A program made the position numbers and the translations under genes. Of a stretch of 64,000 bases of DNA, positions 33,483 to 42,353 are shown in pieces. The notes below the pieces were generated by a model. The model was not told the DNA's origin, made no database searches, and worked only from the letters and a program-made list of their open reading frames with translations. Numbering within the stretch: the first letter of the stretch is position 1; the number at the start of each line of letters is the position of its first letter. Source of the stretch: Frateuria_A sp035943815 (GTDB lineage: Bacteria > Pseudomonadota > Gammaproteobacteria > Xanthomonadales > Rhodanobacteraceae); the NCBI RefSeq assembly GCF_035943815.1, contig NZ_DASZBU010000019.1, positions 186,001 to 250,000 on the forward strand, given 5' to 3'.

Positions 33483-35579
33483 ATGTCCGCCAGCGTCTAC
33501 TCGCTACGCGCCAACGTGCTGGAGAGCCTTACCCGGACCAAGCGCCCGGACGTTCCCCTGCGGGTAGTGGTGCGCAACACGCTGGCCGTGGTGGCGCCGT
33601 TGGGAATCGGCATGGCCTGCGGGCACACTGCGGTGGGCCTGGGCGTGGCAGCCGGTGCGCTGGACACGATGTTCTCCGACCAGCCGGGCCCTTACCGCCA
33701 GCGCGTCGTGCAATTGCTGCTCGCCTCGCTTGCCGCGGGACTGGCCGCGCTCGCCGGTTTCCTGATCGGCGGGCACCTGCCGTCGATGCTGCTGGCGAGC
33801 GCACTGGTCGGTTTCGGCGGCGGCTTGCTGGTGGTGTTCGGTACCGACCTCGCGCGCGTAGGCATGACCAGCATGATCCTGCTGGTGGTCACTGCCGCCT
33901 CGCCCACGTCGCTGGCGCCGGCGGCGGCCGGTGCGGCGCTTATCTTCGCCGGCGGCCTGCTGATGATGCTGTTCTCCGTCGCCGCCTGGCCGTTGCAGCG
34001 CTACCGGCCCGAACGGCAGGCACTCGCTACGGTCTACCGCGGACTGGCCTCGCTCGCGCGGCAGCGTGCCCAGGACGAAGCCGACGAGCCCGCCCTGAGC
34101 GGCGCCATGACCATCCTGCAGCAGACCCTGCTGGGCCGCTACCACGCCCGCGGCCGCGCCATGGAGGCCTTCGGCGTGCTGCTCGAACTGGCCGAACGCA
34201 TCCGCCTGGAGCTCACCACGCTGGCGGGCGGCACGCCCTCGAATGCGCCGACGCTGCGCTTCCGCGCCCGCGTCGCGCGGGTGCTCGACCACATCGCCGA
34301 CGCACTTCAGGAGGGCACCACGCCGCACGCGGCCGAACGCGCCTTGCACGCCCTGCAGGCGATCGAACGCCATGCCGTGGACAACGACGCGCAGGGTGCG
34401 CTGCACATCCATGCCCTGGCCGGCCAGCTCGCCGCGGCCGTGCGCAACGCCAACTGGGCCGGCAGCCGCGGCGAGCAGCGCGCGGAAGCGGCCGACCTGC
34501 GCCTGCCCGCCTCGCTGCGGCAGAACTCGACGCGGGCGGTGCTGCTGGCCAACCTCTCGCCGCATTCGGTGGCTTTCCGCCACGCCGTGCGCTCGGCCGT
34601 CACGTTGAGCCTGGCATTGGCGCTCTCGCGCCTGCTCAAGCTCCCGCACGGCTATTGGGTGCCGATGACCGTTGCCATCGTGCTGCGGCCGGACTTCGCC
34701 GCCACGTTCAACTTCGGCCTGCTGCGCGTGGTCGGCACCGTGCTCGGCCTGCTGTTGACTACTGCATTGCTGCGCGTGATTCCCGACCAGCCCTGGGCGC
34801 ACCTGGCCCTGATGGGCGTGCTGTGCATGGCTTTCCGTTACCTGGCCACCGCGCACTACGGCATCGCGGTGGCGGCGCTGACCGGCACCGTGGTGGTGCT
34901 GCTTTCCTTCGAGGGCGTCGATCCGGGTGTGGCCGTCCTCGACCGCGTCATCAACACCGCCCTGGGCAGCGGCCTGGCGCTGCTCGCCTACGTGCTGTGG
35001 CCCACCTGGGAGCGTGGCCGCGCACGCGCCGCGCTGGCGGACATGATCGACGCCTACGCCGATTATCTGCGTGCGCTCGGGCGCCCGCAGCGGCGCTCGA
35101 ACTATCGCGAAACCCGCACCGCCGCGCGCACCGCCCGTACCAATGCGCTGGCGTCGATCGAACGCATGCGCGCCGAACCGGCGACCCCCACCGCCCTGCT
35201 CGACCTGGCCCAGGCGCTGTTTTCCAACGGCAACCGCCTGGCGCGCACGGCCATGGCGCTGGAGGCGCTGTTGCAGAACCGCTCGAGCCTGCCGGAACAG
35301 ACCGAGGTGAGCGCCTTCGTCGACCACGCCGCCACGGCGCTGCACGGCATCGCCGGCGCGCTGCGCGAACAGCGCGCGGCCTCCGGCTTGCCGGACCTGC
35401 GCATGCTCCAGCGCAGCCTCGGCACCTTGCTGGCGATGTCCGAGGACGCGGCTGGCGCCGATCAGGTCGCCCGCCTCACCGACCGCCTGGCCGACAACAT
35501 CAACACGCTCGCCCACGTGGTCGGCCGCTGCCCGCAGGAGCCGGCCGCGCAATCGCCCGGACGGCACGTGCATCCGTAA
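33483..35579 (+). CDS. FUSC family membrane protein (YccS/aromatic-acid-exporter-like)
   Basis: 698-aa protein with two clusters of membrane helices (about 28-165 and 375-505), each followed by a cytoplasmic helical region. This is the duplicated layout of FUSC/YccS and AaeB-type proteins. The second cluster carries the typical LPHGYWVPMTVAIVLRPDF segment. Family members are implicated in efflux of aromatic acids or envelope stress; the substrate is unknown. A CAGAAT -10-like box 31 bp upstream may drive it. The start could also be slightly downstream. Monocistronic. Confidence 0.85.
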   Translation: MSASVYSLRANVLESLTRTKRPDVPLRVVVRNTLAVVAPLGIGMACGHTAVGLGVAAGALDTMFSDQPGPYRQRVVQLLLASLAAGLAALAGFLIGGHLPSMLLASALVGFGGGLLVVFGTDLARVGMTSMILLVVTAASPTSLAPAAAGAALIFAGGLLMMLFSVAAWPLQRYRPERQALATVYRGLASLARQRAQDEADEPALSGAMTILQQTLLGRYHARGRAMEAFGVLLELAERIRLELTTLAGGTPSNAPTLRFRARVARVLDHIADALQEGTTPHAAERALHALQAIERHAVDNDAQGALHIHALAGQLAAAVRNANWAGSRGEQRAEAADLRLPASLRQNSTRAVLLANLSPHSVAFRHAVRSAVTLSLALALSRLLKLPHGYWVPMTVAIVLRPDFAATFNFGLLRVVGTVLGLLLTTALLRVIPDQPWAHLALMGVLCMAFRYLATAHYGIAVAALTGTVVVLLSFEGVDPGVAVLDRVINTALGSGLALLAYVLWPTWERGRARAALADMIDAYADYLRALGRPQRRSNYRETRTAARTARTNALASIERMRAEPATPTALLDLAQALFSNGNRLARTAMALEALLQNRSSLPEQTEVSAFVDHAATALHGIAGALREQRAASGLPDLRMLQRSLGTLLAMSEDAAGADQVARLTDRLADNINTLAHVVGRCPQEPAAQSPGRHVHP

Positions 35580-35599
35580 TGCCCCCTTATCGGTGCATG

Positions 35600-35890
35600 C
35601 GTGTCGCGAGCGATTCGCGGTTCGCACCTTGCGCATCGCCCGCGCGGCCACGCCCAGCAGTGGCCACGGCTTTCCCACTGCGGCGCTCCGTTGCCGCCGA
35701 GCACCTTGATATAGGCCTCGTTGACCAGCGCGGTGGCGCTCAGCGTGCGCTCGCTGGTATTGCGGCGCAGCTGCGCGCCGGCCAGCCGGTGCAGCGCCGC
35801 GTACATCTGGCGCAACGCCTCCTCCAGCGCGGCGGCATCGCCTGCCTGCGCCCAATGCAGCAGCTGCGTCACGTCGACACTGTTGTTCAC
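35600..35890 (-). pseudogene. Truncated ECF sigma factor gene (relic)
   Basis: From GTG 35890 the minus strand encodes the start of an ECF sigma factor of the sigma-70-like TIGR02999 group: VDVTQLLHWAQAGDAAALEEAL, YAALHRLAGAQLRR, ALVNEAYIKVLGG. At about 35660 one base is missing after W-E-S-R-G-H. The next frame continues the expected L-L-G-V-A-A-R-A-M-R-K-V. After this, similarity stops; sigma-4 is absent and FUSC coding sequence follows on the other strand. It is a frameshifted and truncated remnant. The rest of the 35580-36017 gap shows nothing recognisable except the ACMSD promoter. Confidence 0.7.
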
Positions 35891-36004
35891 GAAGCAGGTC
35901 CCTTGGCCGAACGGCCGCCCCGAAAAATAGGTCATAGCCCCCCCGCGGAGCCCACCGAAACGAGCCACGGATTGCGCACTACGTGGCTATCCGGGGTGCC
36001 CTGT

Positions 36005-36010
36005 TAAACT
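36005..36010 (+). promoter_or_regulatory. -10 box (TAAACT) of the ACMSD gene, near-leaderless
   Basis: TAAACT ends seven bases before the ATG at 36018, so transcription should begin essentially at the start codon. No Shine-Dalgarno and no strong -35 are visible. Confidence 0.45.
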
Positions 36011-36017
36011 CGTCCGC

Positions 36018-37052
36018 ATGCTCAAGATCGACACCCATGCGCACGTCCTGCCCCGCGACTGGCCCAATCTCGCGGCCAAATACGGCAACGACCGCTTCCC
36101 GGTGATGACGCACACCGACGGCCGGCATCGCATCTACAAGGACGGCAAGTTCTTCCGCGAAGTCTGGGACTCGGCCTTCGATCCGCGCACCCGCATCGAC
36201 GACTACGCCCGCTTCGGGGTCGGGGTGCAGGTCGTCTCCACCGTGCCCGTGCTGTTTTCCTATTGGGCACCCGGCTACCAGGCGCTGGAGCTGCACCGGC
36301 ACCTCAACGACCACATGGCGCAGATGTGCCACGACCACCCGCGCCATTACGCGGGCATCGGCACCGTGCCGTTGCAGTCGCCCGAACTGGCCATCCGCGA
36401 GCTGGAGCGCTGCATCGACGAGCTGGGCCTGCAGGGGGTGCAGATCGGCTCGCACTGCAACGACTGGAACCTGGACGCGCCGGAGCTGTTTCCCTTCTTC
36501 GAGGCGGCGGCGGACCTGGGCGCGGCGATCCTCGTGCACCCGTGGGACATGATGGGCGCCGACACCATGCCCAAGTACTGGATGCCCTGGCTCGTCGGCA
36601 TGCCGGCCGAGCAGTCGCGCGCGGGCTGCTGCCTGGCCTTTGGCGGCGTGCTGGAACGGCTGCCGAAGCTGCGCATCATGCTGGCCCACGGCGGCGGCAG
36701 CTTCCCCTGGTCGATCGGCCGCATCGAGCACGGCTTCCGCATGCGGCCGGACCTGGTCGCCACCGACAACCCGCGCAACCCGCGCGAGTACCTGCGCCGG
36801 CTCTATTTCGACTCCTGCGTGCACGACGAGCGGGCGCTGCGATATCTCCTGGATGTGACCGGCGTCGATCGCGTCATGCTGGGCACCGACTATCCTTTCC
36901 CGCTGGGCGAGCAGGAGCCCGGCAGCGGCATCGAGGCACTGGGCCTTCCCGAGGACGACCGCGCACGGCTGTTCCACGGCACCGCTCTGGAATGGCTGGG
37001 CCTGCCCCTGCATCGTTTCATCCACCCGGCACCCATTACGGAGCGTCCATGA
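36018..37052 (+). CDS. 2-amino-3-carboxymuconate-6-semialdehyde decarboxylase (ACMSD)
   Basis: 344-aa metal-dependent amidohydrolase-fold decarboxylase of the kynurenine pathway; it turns ACMS into 2-aminomuconate semialdehyde and so diverts it from quinolinate. It can be aligned along its whole length with human ACMSD from memory. Shared parts are D-T-H-A-H (metal H-x-H), STVPVLFSYWA, GVQIGSHCNDWNLDAPELFP, LVHPWDMMG (metal His), YWMPWLVGMPAE, LAHGGGSFPW and LGTDYPFPLGE (metal Asp). Its stop overlaps the next gene (ATGA), and kynureninase follows, supporting a kynurenine degradation operon. Confidence 0.93.
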   Translation: MLKIDTHAHVLPRDWPNLAAKYGNDRFPVMTHTDGRHRIYKDGKFFREVWDSAFDPRTRIDDYARFGVGVQVVSTVPVLFSYWAPGYQALELHRHLNDHMAQMCHDHPRHYAGIGTVPLQSPELAIRELERCIDELGLQGVQIGSHCNDWNLDAPELFPFFEAAADLGAAILVHPWDMMGADTMPKYWMPWLVGMPAEQSRAGCCLAFGGVLERLPKLRIMLAHGGGSFPWSIGRIEHGFRMRPDLVATDNPRNPREYLRRLYFDSCVHDERALRYLLDVTGVDRVMLGTDYPFPLGEQEPGSGIEALGLPEDDRARLFHGTALEWLGLPLHRFIHPAPITERP

Positions 37053-37561
37053 GCCTCACCCGCAGCCTCATCCTAGCCGCCGCCCTGCTGCTGGCCGGTA
37101 CCGCGTATGCCACCGAGGTCAGCATGGCCGGCGGCAGCGTGGGGTTCAGCACACCCGATAGCTGGGTCAGCATCATGGAGACCCAGGGAGACCCGGAAGT
37201 GCGCGTGTTCCAGGTTCCCGATCCCTCGCCTACCGCCGCCAGCAGCCTGGCCCGCGTCACCGTCACGGTGAAGCAGGTCAGCGACCTGGCCGCATTCGAG
37301 CGGTACGTGGCCAGCGCCACCCAGCGGGCCAAGTCGCTGACCGGCTACCAGGCCGCCGGCAACCCCTACGGCCCCAATAGCTACGCCTATACCGCGAGCG
37401 AGAACGGCACGCCGTACCGCTACAGCGAGCGCTACTGGTTCGCGAACAACCATGCGATCCAACTGCGATGCGCACGGCCGGCACGCAGCGAAGCCGGCGC
37501 CGCCTGGGCCGCAGGCTTCGACAAGGGTTGCGATACCGTCGCCGCCAGCCTGGCCCGCTAA
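37049..37561 (+). CDS. Hypothetical secreted protein in the kynurenine operon
   Basis: 170-aa protein with a clear signal peptide (MSLTRSLILAAALLLAGTAYA). The mature domain starts VSMAGGSVGFSTPDSW and has alternating beta-strand character with a helix around DLAAFERYVASATQRAKSL. Two cysteines late in the chain (RCARP and KGCDT) could form a disulfide. The N-terminal half loosely resembles small DcrB/PsbP-like domains that begin with a G-x-x-F-x-x-P-x-x-W segment. Function unknown. It overlaps the ACMSD stop by four bases and precedes kynureninase by 12 bp. Confidence 0.78.
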   Translation: MSLTRSLILAAALLLAGTAYATEVSMAGGSVGFSTPDSWVSIMETQGDPEVRVFQVPDPSPTAASSLARVTVTVKQVSDLAAFERYVASATQRAKSLTGYQAAGNPYGPNSYAYTASENGTPYRYSERYWFANNHAIQLRCARPARSEAGAAWAAGFDKGCDTVAASLAR

Positions 37562-37573
37562 AGGTCCAGCCCC

Positions 37574-38848
37574 GTGACCACCTACCAGGCTACCGCGGCA
37601 TGGGCCGCCGCCGCGGATGACGCCGATCCGTTGCGCCCGTTCCGCGACGAATTCCTGATCCCCCCGCACGAAGGCCGCGACGCGCACTATTTCTGCGGCA
37701 ACTCGCTGGGCCTGCAGCCTCGCGCGGTGCGCGCGGCGGTCGGTGCGGAGCTGGACTACTGGGGCGAGCTGGCGGTCGAGGGACATTTCAAGGGCCGCCT
37801 GCCGTGGATGGACTACCACGAGTTCGTGCGCGACGACCTGGCCAACGTGGTCGGCGCGCTGCCCTCCGAAGTGGTGGCCATGAATACGCTGGGCGTGAAC
37901 CTGCATCTGATGATGGTCAGCTTCTACCGTCCCACGCCTGGGCGCCATGCGATCCTGATCGAGGCCGGCGCCTTTCCCACCGACCGCTACGCGGTCGAAT
38001 CGCAGATCCGCTTCCACGGCTACGACCCGGCCACGGCGCTGATCGAGCTGGAGGCGGACGAGCCCAACGGCACGATTTCCCAAGCCGCGTTCGAGCGCGC
38101 GCTGGCCGAACACGGCGCGCGCACCGCGCTGGTGATGTTGCCGGGCGTGCAGTACCGCACCGGCCAGGCGTTCGATCTCAAATCGATCACCGGCCTGGCG
38201 CATGCGCAGGGGTGTCAGGTCGGTTTCGACCTGGCTCATGCGGTCGGCAACCTGCCGCTCGAGCTGCATGACAGCGAGGCGGATTTCGCCATCTGGTGCA
38301 GCTACAAGTACCTGAACTCGGGTCCCGGCGCGGTGGGCGGCGCATTCGTGCACGAGCGCCACGCGCGCGCGGCGCTGCCGCGGTTCGCCGGCTGGTGGGG
38401 CCACGACAAGACCACCCGTTTCCAGATGGGGCCGCAATTCGCGCCCACGCCCGGCGCGGACGGCTGGCAGCTGTCCAACCCGCCGATCCTGGCGCTGGCG
38501 CCGCTGCGGGTGTCGCTGGAGGTATTCCGCCGCGCCGGCATGACGCGGCTGCGCGCGAAGTCGCTGCAGCTGACCGGCTATCTGGAGTGGCTGGTGCATA
38601 CGCAATTGGCCGACGTACTGGAGATCGTCACCCCGGCCGATCCGACGCGCCGTGGGGCGCAACTGTCGATCCGCGTGCTCGGCGGCCGCACCCGCGGGCG
38701 TGCGCTGTTCGAATACCTCATGGCGCATGGGGTGATCGGCGACTGGCGCGAGCCGGACGTCATCCGCATCTCGCCCGCGCCGCTCTACAACCGCCATGCC
38801 GATTGCCTGGCCTTCGCCGAAGCGGTGCGACGCTGGGCCAACCCCTGA
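37574..38848 (+). CDS. kynU: Kynureninase
   Basis: 424-aa PLP enzyme that cleaves kynurenine to anthranilate and alanine, or 3-hydroxykynurenine to 3-hydroxyanthranilate. The PLP lysine is Lys245 in WCSYKYLNSGPG. FCGNSLGLQP (N-terminal substrate loop), GFDLAHAVGNLPL (PLP-binding Asp/His) and GWWGHDKTTRF are family hallmarks. The start is GTG 37574 with AAGG upstream. With ACMSD in the same operon, the hydroxykynurenine route (3-hydroxyanthranilate to ACMS) is the likely pathway; the oxygenase genes are not in this window. Confidence 0.95.
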   Translation: MTTYQATAAWAAAADDADPLRPFRDEFLIPPHEGRDAHYFCGNSLGLQPRAVRAAVGAELDYWGELAVEGHFKGRLPWMDYHEFVRDDLANVVGALPSEVVAMNTLGVNLHLMMVSFYRPTPGRHAILIEAGAFPTDRYAVESQIRFHGYDPATALIELEADEPNGTISQAAFERALAEHGARTALVMLPGVQYRTGQAFDLKSITGLAHAQGCQVGFDLAHAVGNLPLELHDSEADFAIWCSYKYLNSGPGAVGGAFVHERHARAALPRFAGWWGHDKTTRFQMGPQFAPTPGADGWQLSNPPILALAPLRVSLEVFRRAGMTRLRAKSLQLTGYLEWLVHTQLADVLEIVTPADPTRRGAQLSIRVLGGRTRGRALFEYLMAHGVIGDWREPDVIRISPAPLYNRHADCLAFAEAVRRWANP

Positions 38849-38866
38849 GCGTCCGTCTTCGCTCGC

Positions 38867-39051
38867 TCAGACGCGCACGGCGAGCGATTGCAGTTCCGCG
38901 GCCTTCGCACCGGATGGGTTGGTGCAGAGCTTGGACACGGCGTTGGCGCCGTAGCGAAATTCGATGCCGCCCTGGCCTGAACCAGCTCGCGCATGGTCTC
39001 CACCGATGCCAGCAGGGCGGCATGGTCTGGATTGAATTTGTCGACATTCAT
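38867..39051 (-). pseudogene. Unrecognised small gene relic
   Basis: From ATG 39051 a frame starts MNVDKFNPDHAALLASVETMRELVQA, reminiscent of the first helix of hemerythrin-like proteins. A frame change near 38975 leads to IEFRYGANAVSKLCTN...AELQSLAVRV before a stop. The two pieces look genuinely coding but the whole is broken and I cannot name the family. Otherwise the 38849-39167 gap is empty. Confidence 0.35.
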
Positions 39052-39167
39052 GCATGCCTCCGCCCTGCAGGAGAACGGTTGGCGCGCGCGAGGGTTCCTG
39101 CATATTTCATGCGGTCTTGAAGGCCTGCGCGCCATCTTCGAAAGCCCTGGCACTGGAGAACGCAACC

Positions 39168-39668
39168 ATGAGGAACGACGCTCCGCACGACGATGCCGAC
39201 CTGCGCAAGCTCGGCGAACTGATCGATGGGATCGAGGTGGCGATGCTTACCACTCAGGCCGCGGATGGCTCGCTGGTCAGCCGTCCACTGCAGACGCTGA
39301 AGCTGACCGCCGAGGGCGACCTGGTGTTCTTCACCGCGGCCGACAGCGCCAAGGTGGGCCAGCTCACCGAAGACCTGGACGTGAACCTCGCCTACGCCAA
39401 CCAGGACGATAAGTGCTATGTTTCCGTGCGCGGACGAGCGCGCATCAACCGCGACCAGGCGTTGATCGGGGAGCTGTGGTCGCCCGCACAGAACGTGTTC
39501 TTCTCCGGCAAGGACGACCCCAACCTGACCGTGCTGCGCGTACGCGTGCGCGACGCGATGTACTGGGAATCGGCGGACAGTTTCGTCGAGCGCGCGCTGG
39601 ATTTCGCGCGGGGCATGTGGAGCGAGCAGCCGCGCGACCTGGGCCACCAGGGGCACTTGCACGGCTGA
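39168..39668 (+). CDS. Pyridoxamine 5'-phosphate oxidase-like FMN-binding protein (general stress protein 26 type)
   Basis: 166-aa split-barrel flavin-binding protein. The N-terminal helix LRKLGELIDGIEVAMLTTQAADGSLVSRPLQTL and the following FFTAADSAKVGQLTED and CYVSVRGRARINRD match the general-stress-protein 26 subgroup of the PNPOx-like fold. The conserved W-x-P is in LWSPAQN. Members bind FMN or FAD and are stress-induced; the reaction is undefined. GGAGA lies upstream of ATG 39168. It converges with the hybrid histidine kinase gene. Confidence 0.85.
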   Translation: MRNDAPHDDADLRKLGELIDGIEVAMLTTQAADGSLVSRPLQTLKLTAEGDLVFFTAADSAKVGQLTEDLDVNLAYANQDDKCYVSVRGRARINRDQALIGELWSPAQNVFFSGKDDPNLTVLRVRVRDAMYWESADSFVERALDFARGMWSEQPRDLGHQGHLHG

Positions 39669-39674
39669 CGCCGC

Positions 39675-42224
39675 TCAGGCGCCTTCCAGCACCTGCCGCA
39701 ACTTGCGGCCGAGCTCGTCGAGCGTGTACGGCTTGCCCAGCAGCGGCGCATCCGCGTCCAGCTTGCCGTTGTGCTGCACGGCCGCGGGCGAGTATCCGGT
39801 AGTGAACAACACCTTCAGGCCCGGGCGGCGGCGACGCGCCTCCGCCGCGAGCCGGCGTCCGTCGATGTCCGGCATGACCACGTCGGTGAGCAGCAGCGCG
39901 ACATCCGGATGGGCGTCCAGCATGTCCAGCGCGCCCACGGCGCCATCGGCTTCCAGCACGCGATAGCCCAGCTCGCGCAGGGCCTCTGCATTGATCTGCC
40001 GCACCGCCGGTTCATCGTCCACCAGCAGGACGAGTTCCTGCCGCCCTGCCGGCAATGGCGCCGCCGAAACACCGGTCTCCTGCTCAGCCGCCTCGCCGGT
40101 CATCCGCGGCAGGTAGACCTTGACGCTGGTGCCGTGTCCGGGCTCCGAATAGATCGCCACGTGGCCGCCGGACTGTTTCACGAAGCCATAGACCTGGCTC
40201 AGGCCCAGGCCGGTACCCTGCCCTGTCTGCTTGGTGGTGAAGAACGGATCGAACGCACGCCTGGCGACCTCCGGCGGCATCCCCACGCCGGCATCGGTCA
40301 CCGTGATGGACACATAGTCGCCCGGTTCCACGTCCGCATGGCCCGCCGCATAGCGCTTGTCGAGCGTGACGTTAGCCGTCTCGATGGTCAGCCGGCCGCC
40401 ACCCGGCATCGCATCGCGAGCGTTCACCGCGAGATTGAGGATCGCGTTCTCCAGCTGATTGGCGTCGGCCAGCGTCGGCCAAAGCTCGTCCGCAAGCAGG
40501 ACGTCCAGCCGGATGTCGGCGCCGATCGCGTGGCGCAGCAGCTCGTACATGCCCGCAACCAGCGCGTTGGCATCCACCGGCTTGGGACTGAGCGGCTGCT
40601 GGCGGGCGAAGGCCAGCAGCCGCTGGGTCAGCGTAGCGGCGCGATCGGCGGCCTCCATGGCGTTCCCGGCGTGGCGCCGTTCGGGGCCGCCTTCGGGCAG
40701 CCGGCGCCTGAGCATGTCCAGTGAGCCGATCACCACCGCCAGCATATTGTTGAAGTCGTGCGCGATGCCGCCGGTCAGGTGGCCGACTGCTTCCATCTTC
40801 TGGCTCTGTCGCAGCGCCGCCTCGGCCTGCGCCAGCGCGCGAGCCTGTTCCTTCTGCTCACTGACGTCGCGACCACTCGCATAGATTGTGTCCTCGTCCT
40901 GGCTGACGACCCAGGAGATGCAACGGAAGCTGCCGTCCTTGTGCCGCATGCGGTTCTCGAACGCGGGCCCCCTGGCCAGATGGGTGAAGAATGCGCGTTC
41001 GCCCGCGGGACGGTCGTCCGCGTGGATGAACTCGTAGGCGTGGTGCCCAACCACGTCCGCCGGCTGCCAGCCGAGCATCGCGCACCAGGCGTCGTTGACC
41101 TGCAGGAAGCGGCCGCGTTCATCGAGCACCGCCTGCAGGTCGCGCGAGTGTTTCCAGGCACGGTCGCGCTCGCGCGTACGTGTCTCGACGCGCTGCTCCA
41201 GCGTCTCGTTGAGCTCGCGCAGGCGCTCCTCGGCGGCCCGACGCTCCTCGACCTCGCGCTGCGCCACTGCGTACAGGTTGGCGTTGTCGATCGCGATCGC
41301 CGCGTGCGCCGCGATGCCCGCCATCAACTGTTCGTGCCGCGGCAGGAACCTTCCGGGCTCGGGATGGCCGAAGAAGAGCCCGCCCAGGACGCGACCCGAG
41401 CGCGAAACCACCGGTACGGCAAGGTAGCTGCGCACGGGCGGATGATCCGGCGGCAAGCCGTGGTAGGGCGGGCTCTTGCCATAGCGCGGGTCGCGCAGGA
41501 CATCGTCGCTGCGCACCAGGCTCTCGCCGGCGAGCGTGGGACGGAACAACAGGCTGGTCCGTGGCATCGGGTAGCGGTCGAACGCGTGTCTGTCGATGCC
41601 GGAAAGGGTGTAGAGCAGCATGCTCTCACCCGCTTCGTTGGTGGCGTTGTAGAAGAACGCACCCATGCTGGCGCCGATCAGCGCAACGCCGGCATCGGTG
41701 ACCGTCTGCACGATGCGCTCCAGCTCCAATTCGCTGGCCACCGTCGCACCGACGCGGTTGAGCGTCTCCAGCGCCTGGGTTTCCTCGCGCAGCGCGCGTT
41801 CCGCCTGCACACGCGCGGTTTCGTCGTGCATCGCGAGCACGGCACCGAGCTGCTTGCCGTGGTTGTCACGGATCGGGCGCGCGGAGCCCTGGGCGATGAT
41901 CTCGGAGCCGTCGGCGCGACGGATCCGCCAGCGCGCATCGGAGACGACCTCGCCGTCCCGCACCGCGCGCGTCAGCGGCAGCTGATGCGACGGATAAGGG
42001 CGCCCATCCTCGGTCAGCAACTGATAGGCGCCGGCGTAGTCCTGCGGCCCTACGCCGGGCTGTCGCACGCCGTACAGGCGCGCCGCCGCGTCGTTCACGT
42101 AGGTGATGCGCCCGGCCGTATCGGTCAGGATCACCCCTTCGGCCAGTTGTTCCATGATCGCCGCCTGCTCGGTCGCAAGCAGGGTTCTCGGCAGGCCGCC
42201 AGGCAAACCTTCCGCCCCGATCAT
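39675..42224 (-). CDS. Hybrid sensor histidine kinase (PAS-GAF-PAS-HisKA-HATPase-REC)
   Basis: 849-aa cytoplasmic hybrid kinase without membrane helices. PAS ~20-135 (GVILTDTAGRITYVNDAAARLYG), GAF ~155-320, coiled coil ~320-360, PAS ~365-480 (VNDAWCAMLGWQPADVVG). The phosphoacceptor is in VGHLTGGIAHDFNNMLAVV. The ATPase domain has NLAVNARDAMP and TDAGVGM, then TGLGLSQVYG. A C-terminal receiver has LLLVDDEPAVRQ-type acidic residues and LLLTDVVMPDIDG. The H-D-F-N-N box marks the HisKA group often acting without a dedicated regulator. No cognate DNA-binding regulator is nearby. Start taken at ATG 42224; an in-frame start to 42335 is less likely. It lies 129 bp downstream of argH. Confidence 0.9.
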   Translation of the reverse strand: MIGAEGLPGGLPRTLLATEQAAIMEQLAEGVILTDTAGRITYVNDAAARLYGVRQPGVGPQDYAGAYQLLTEDGRPYPSHQLPLTRAVRDGEVVSDARWRIRRADGSEIIAQGSARPIRDNHGKQLGAVLAMHDETARVQAERALREETQALETLNRVGATVASELELERIVQTVTDAGVALIGASMGAFFYNATNEAGESMLLYTLSGIDRHAFDRYPMPRTSLLFRPTLAGESLVRSDDVLRDPRYGKSPPYHGLPPDHPPVRSYLAVPVVSRSGRVLGGLFFGHPEPGRFLPRHEQLMAGIAAHAAIAIDNANLYAVAQREVEERRAAEERLRELNETLEQRVETRTRERDRAWKHSRDLQAVLDERGRFLQVNDAWCAMLGWQPADVVGHHAYEFIHADDRPAGERAFFTHLARGPAFENRMRHKDGSFRCISWVVSQDEDTIYASGRDVSEQKEQARALAQAEAALRQSQKMEAVGHLTGGIAHDFNNMLAVVIGSLDMLRRRLPEGGPERRHAGNAMEAADRAATLTQRLLAFARQQPLSPKPVDANALVAGMYELLRHAIGADIRLDVLLADELWPTLADANQLENAILNLAVNARDAMPGGGRLTIETANVTLDKRYAAGHADVEPGDYVSITVTDAGVGMPPEVARRAFDPFFTTKQTGQGTGLGLSQVYGFVKQSGGHVAIYSEPGHGTSVKVYLPRMTGEAAEQETGVSAAPLPAGRQELVLLVDDEPAVRQINAEALRELGYRVLEADGAVGALDMLDAHPDVALLLTDVVMPDIDGRRLAAEARRRRPGLKVLFTTGYSPAAVQHNGKLDADAPLLGKPYTLDELGRKLRQVLEGA

Positions 42225-42353
42225 GGCCACCACCCCCGCTGATCGGGCGCGGCACGCCGGGCCTTGCGATGCGCTGCTGGCGTGGTCGAAGGCATGGCCA
42301 GGAGTATCGGCCCGTCGCCGTGAACCCGCCCTCAAGTGGGCTGAACGGCCGGT

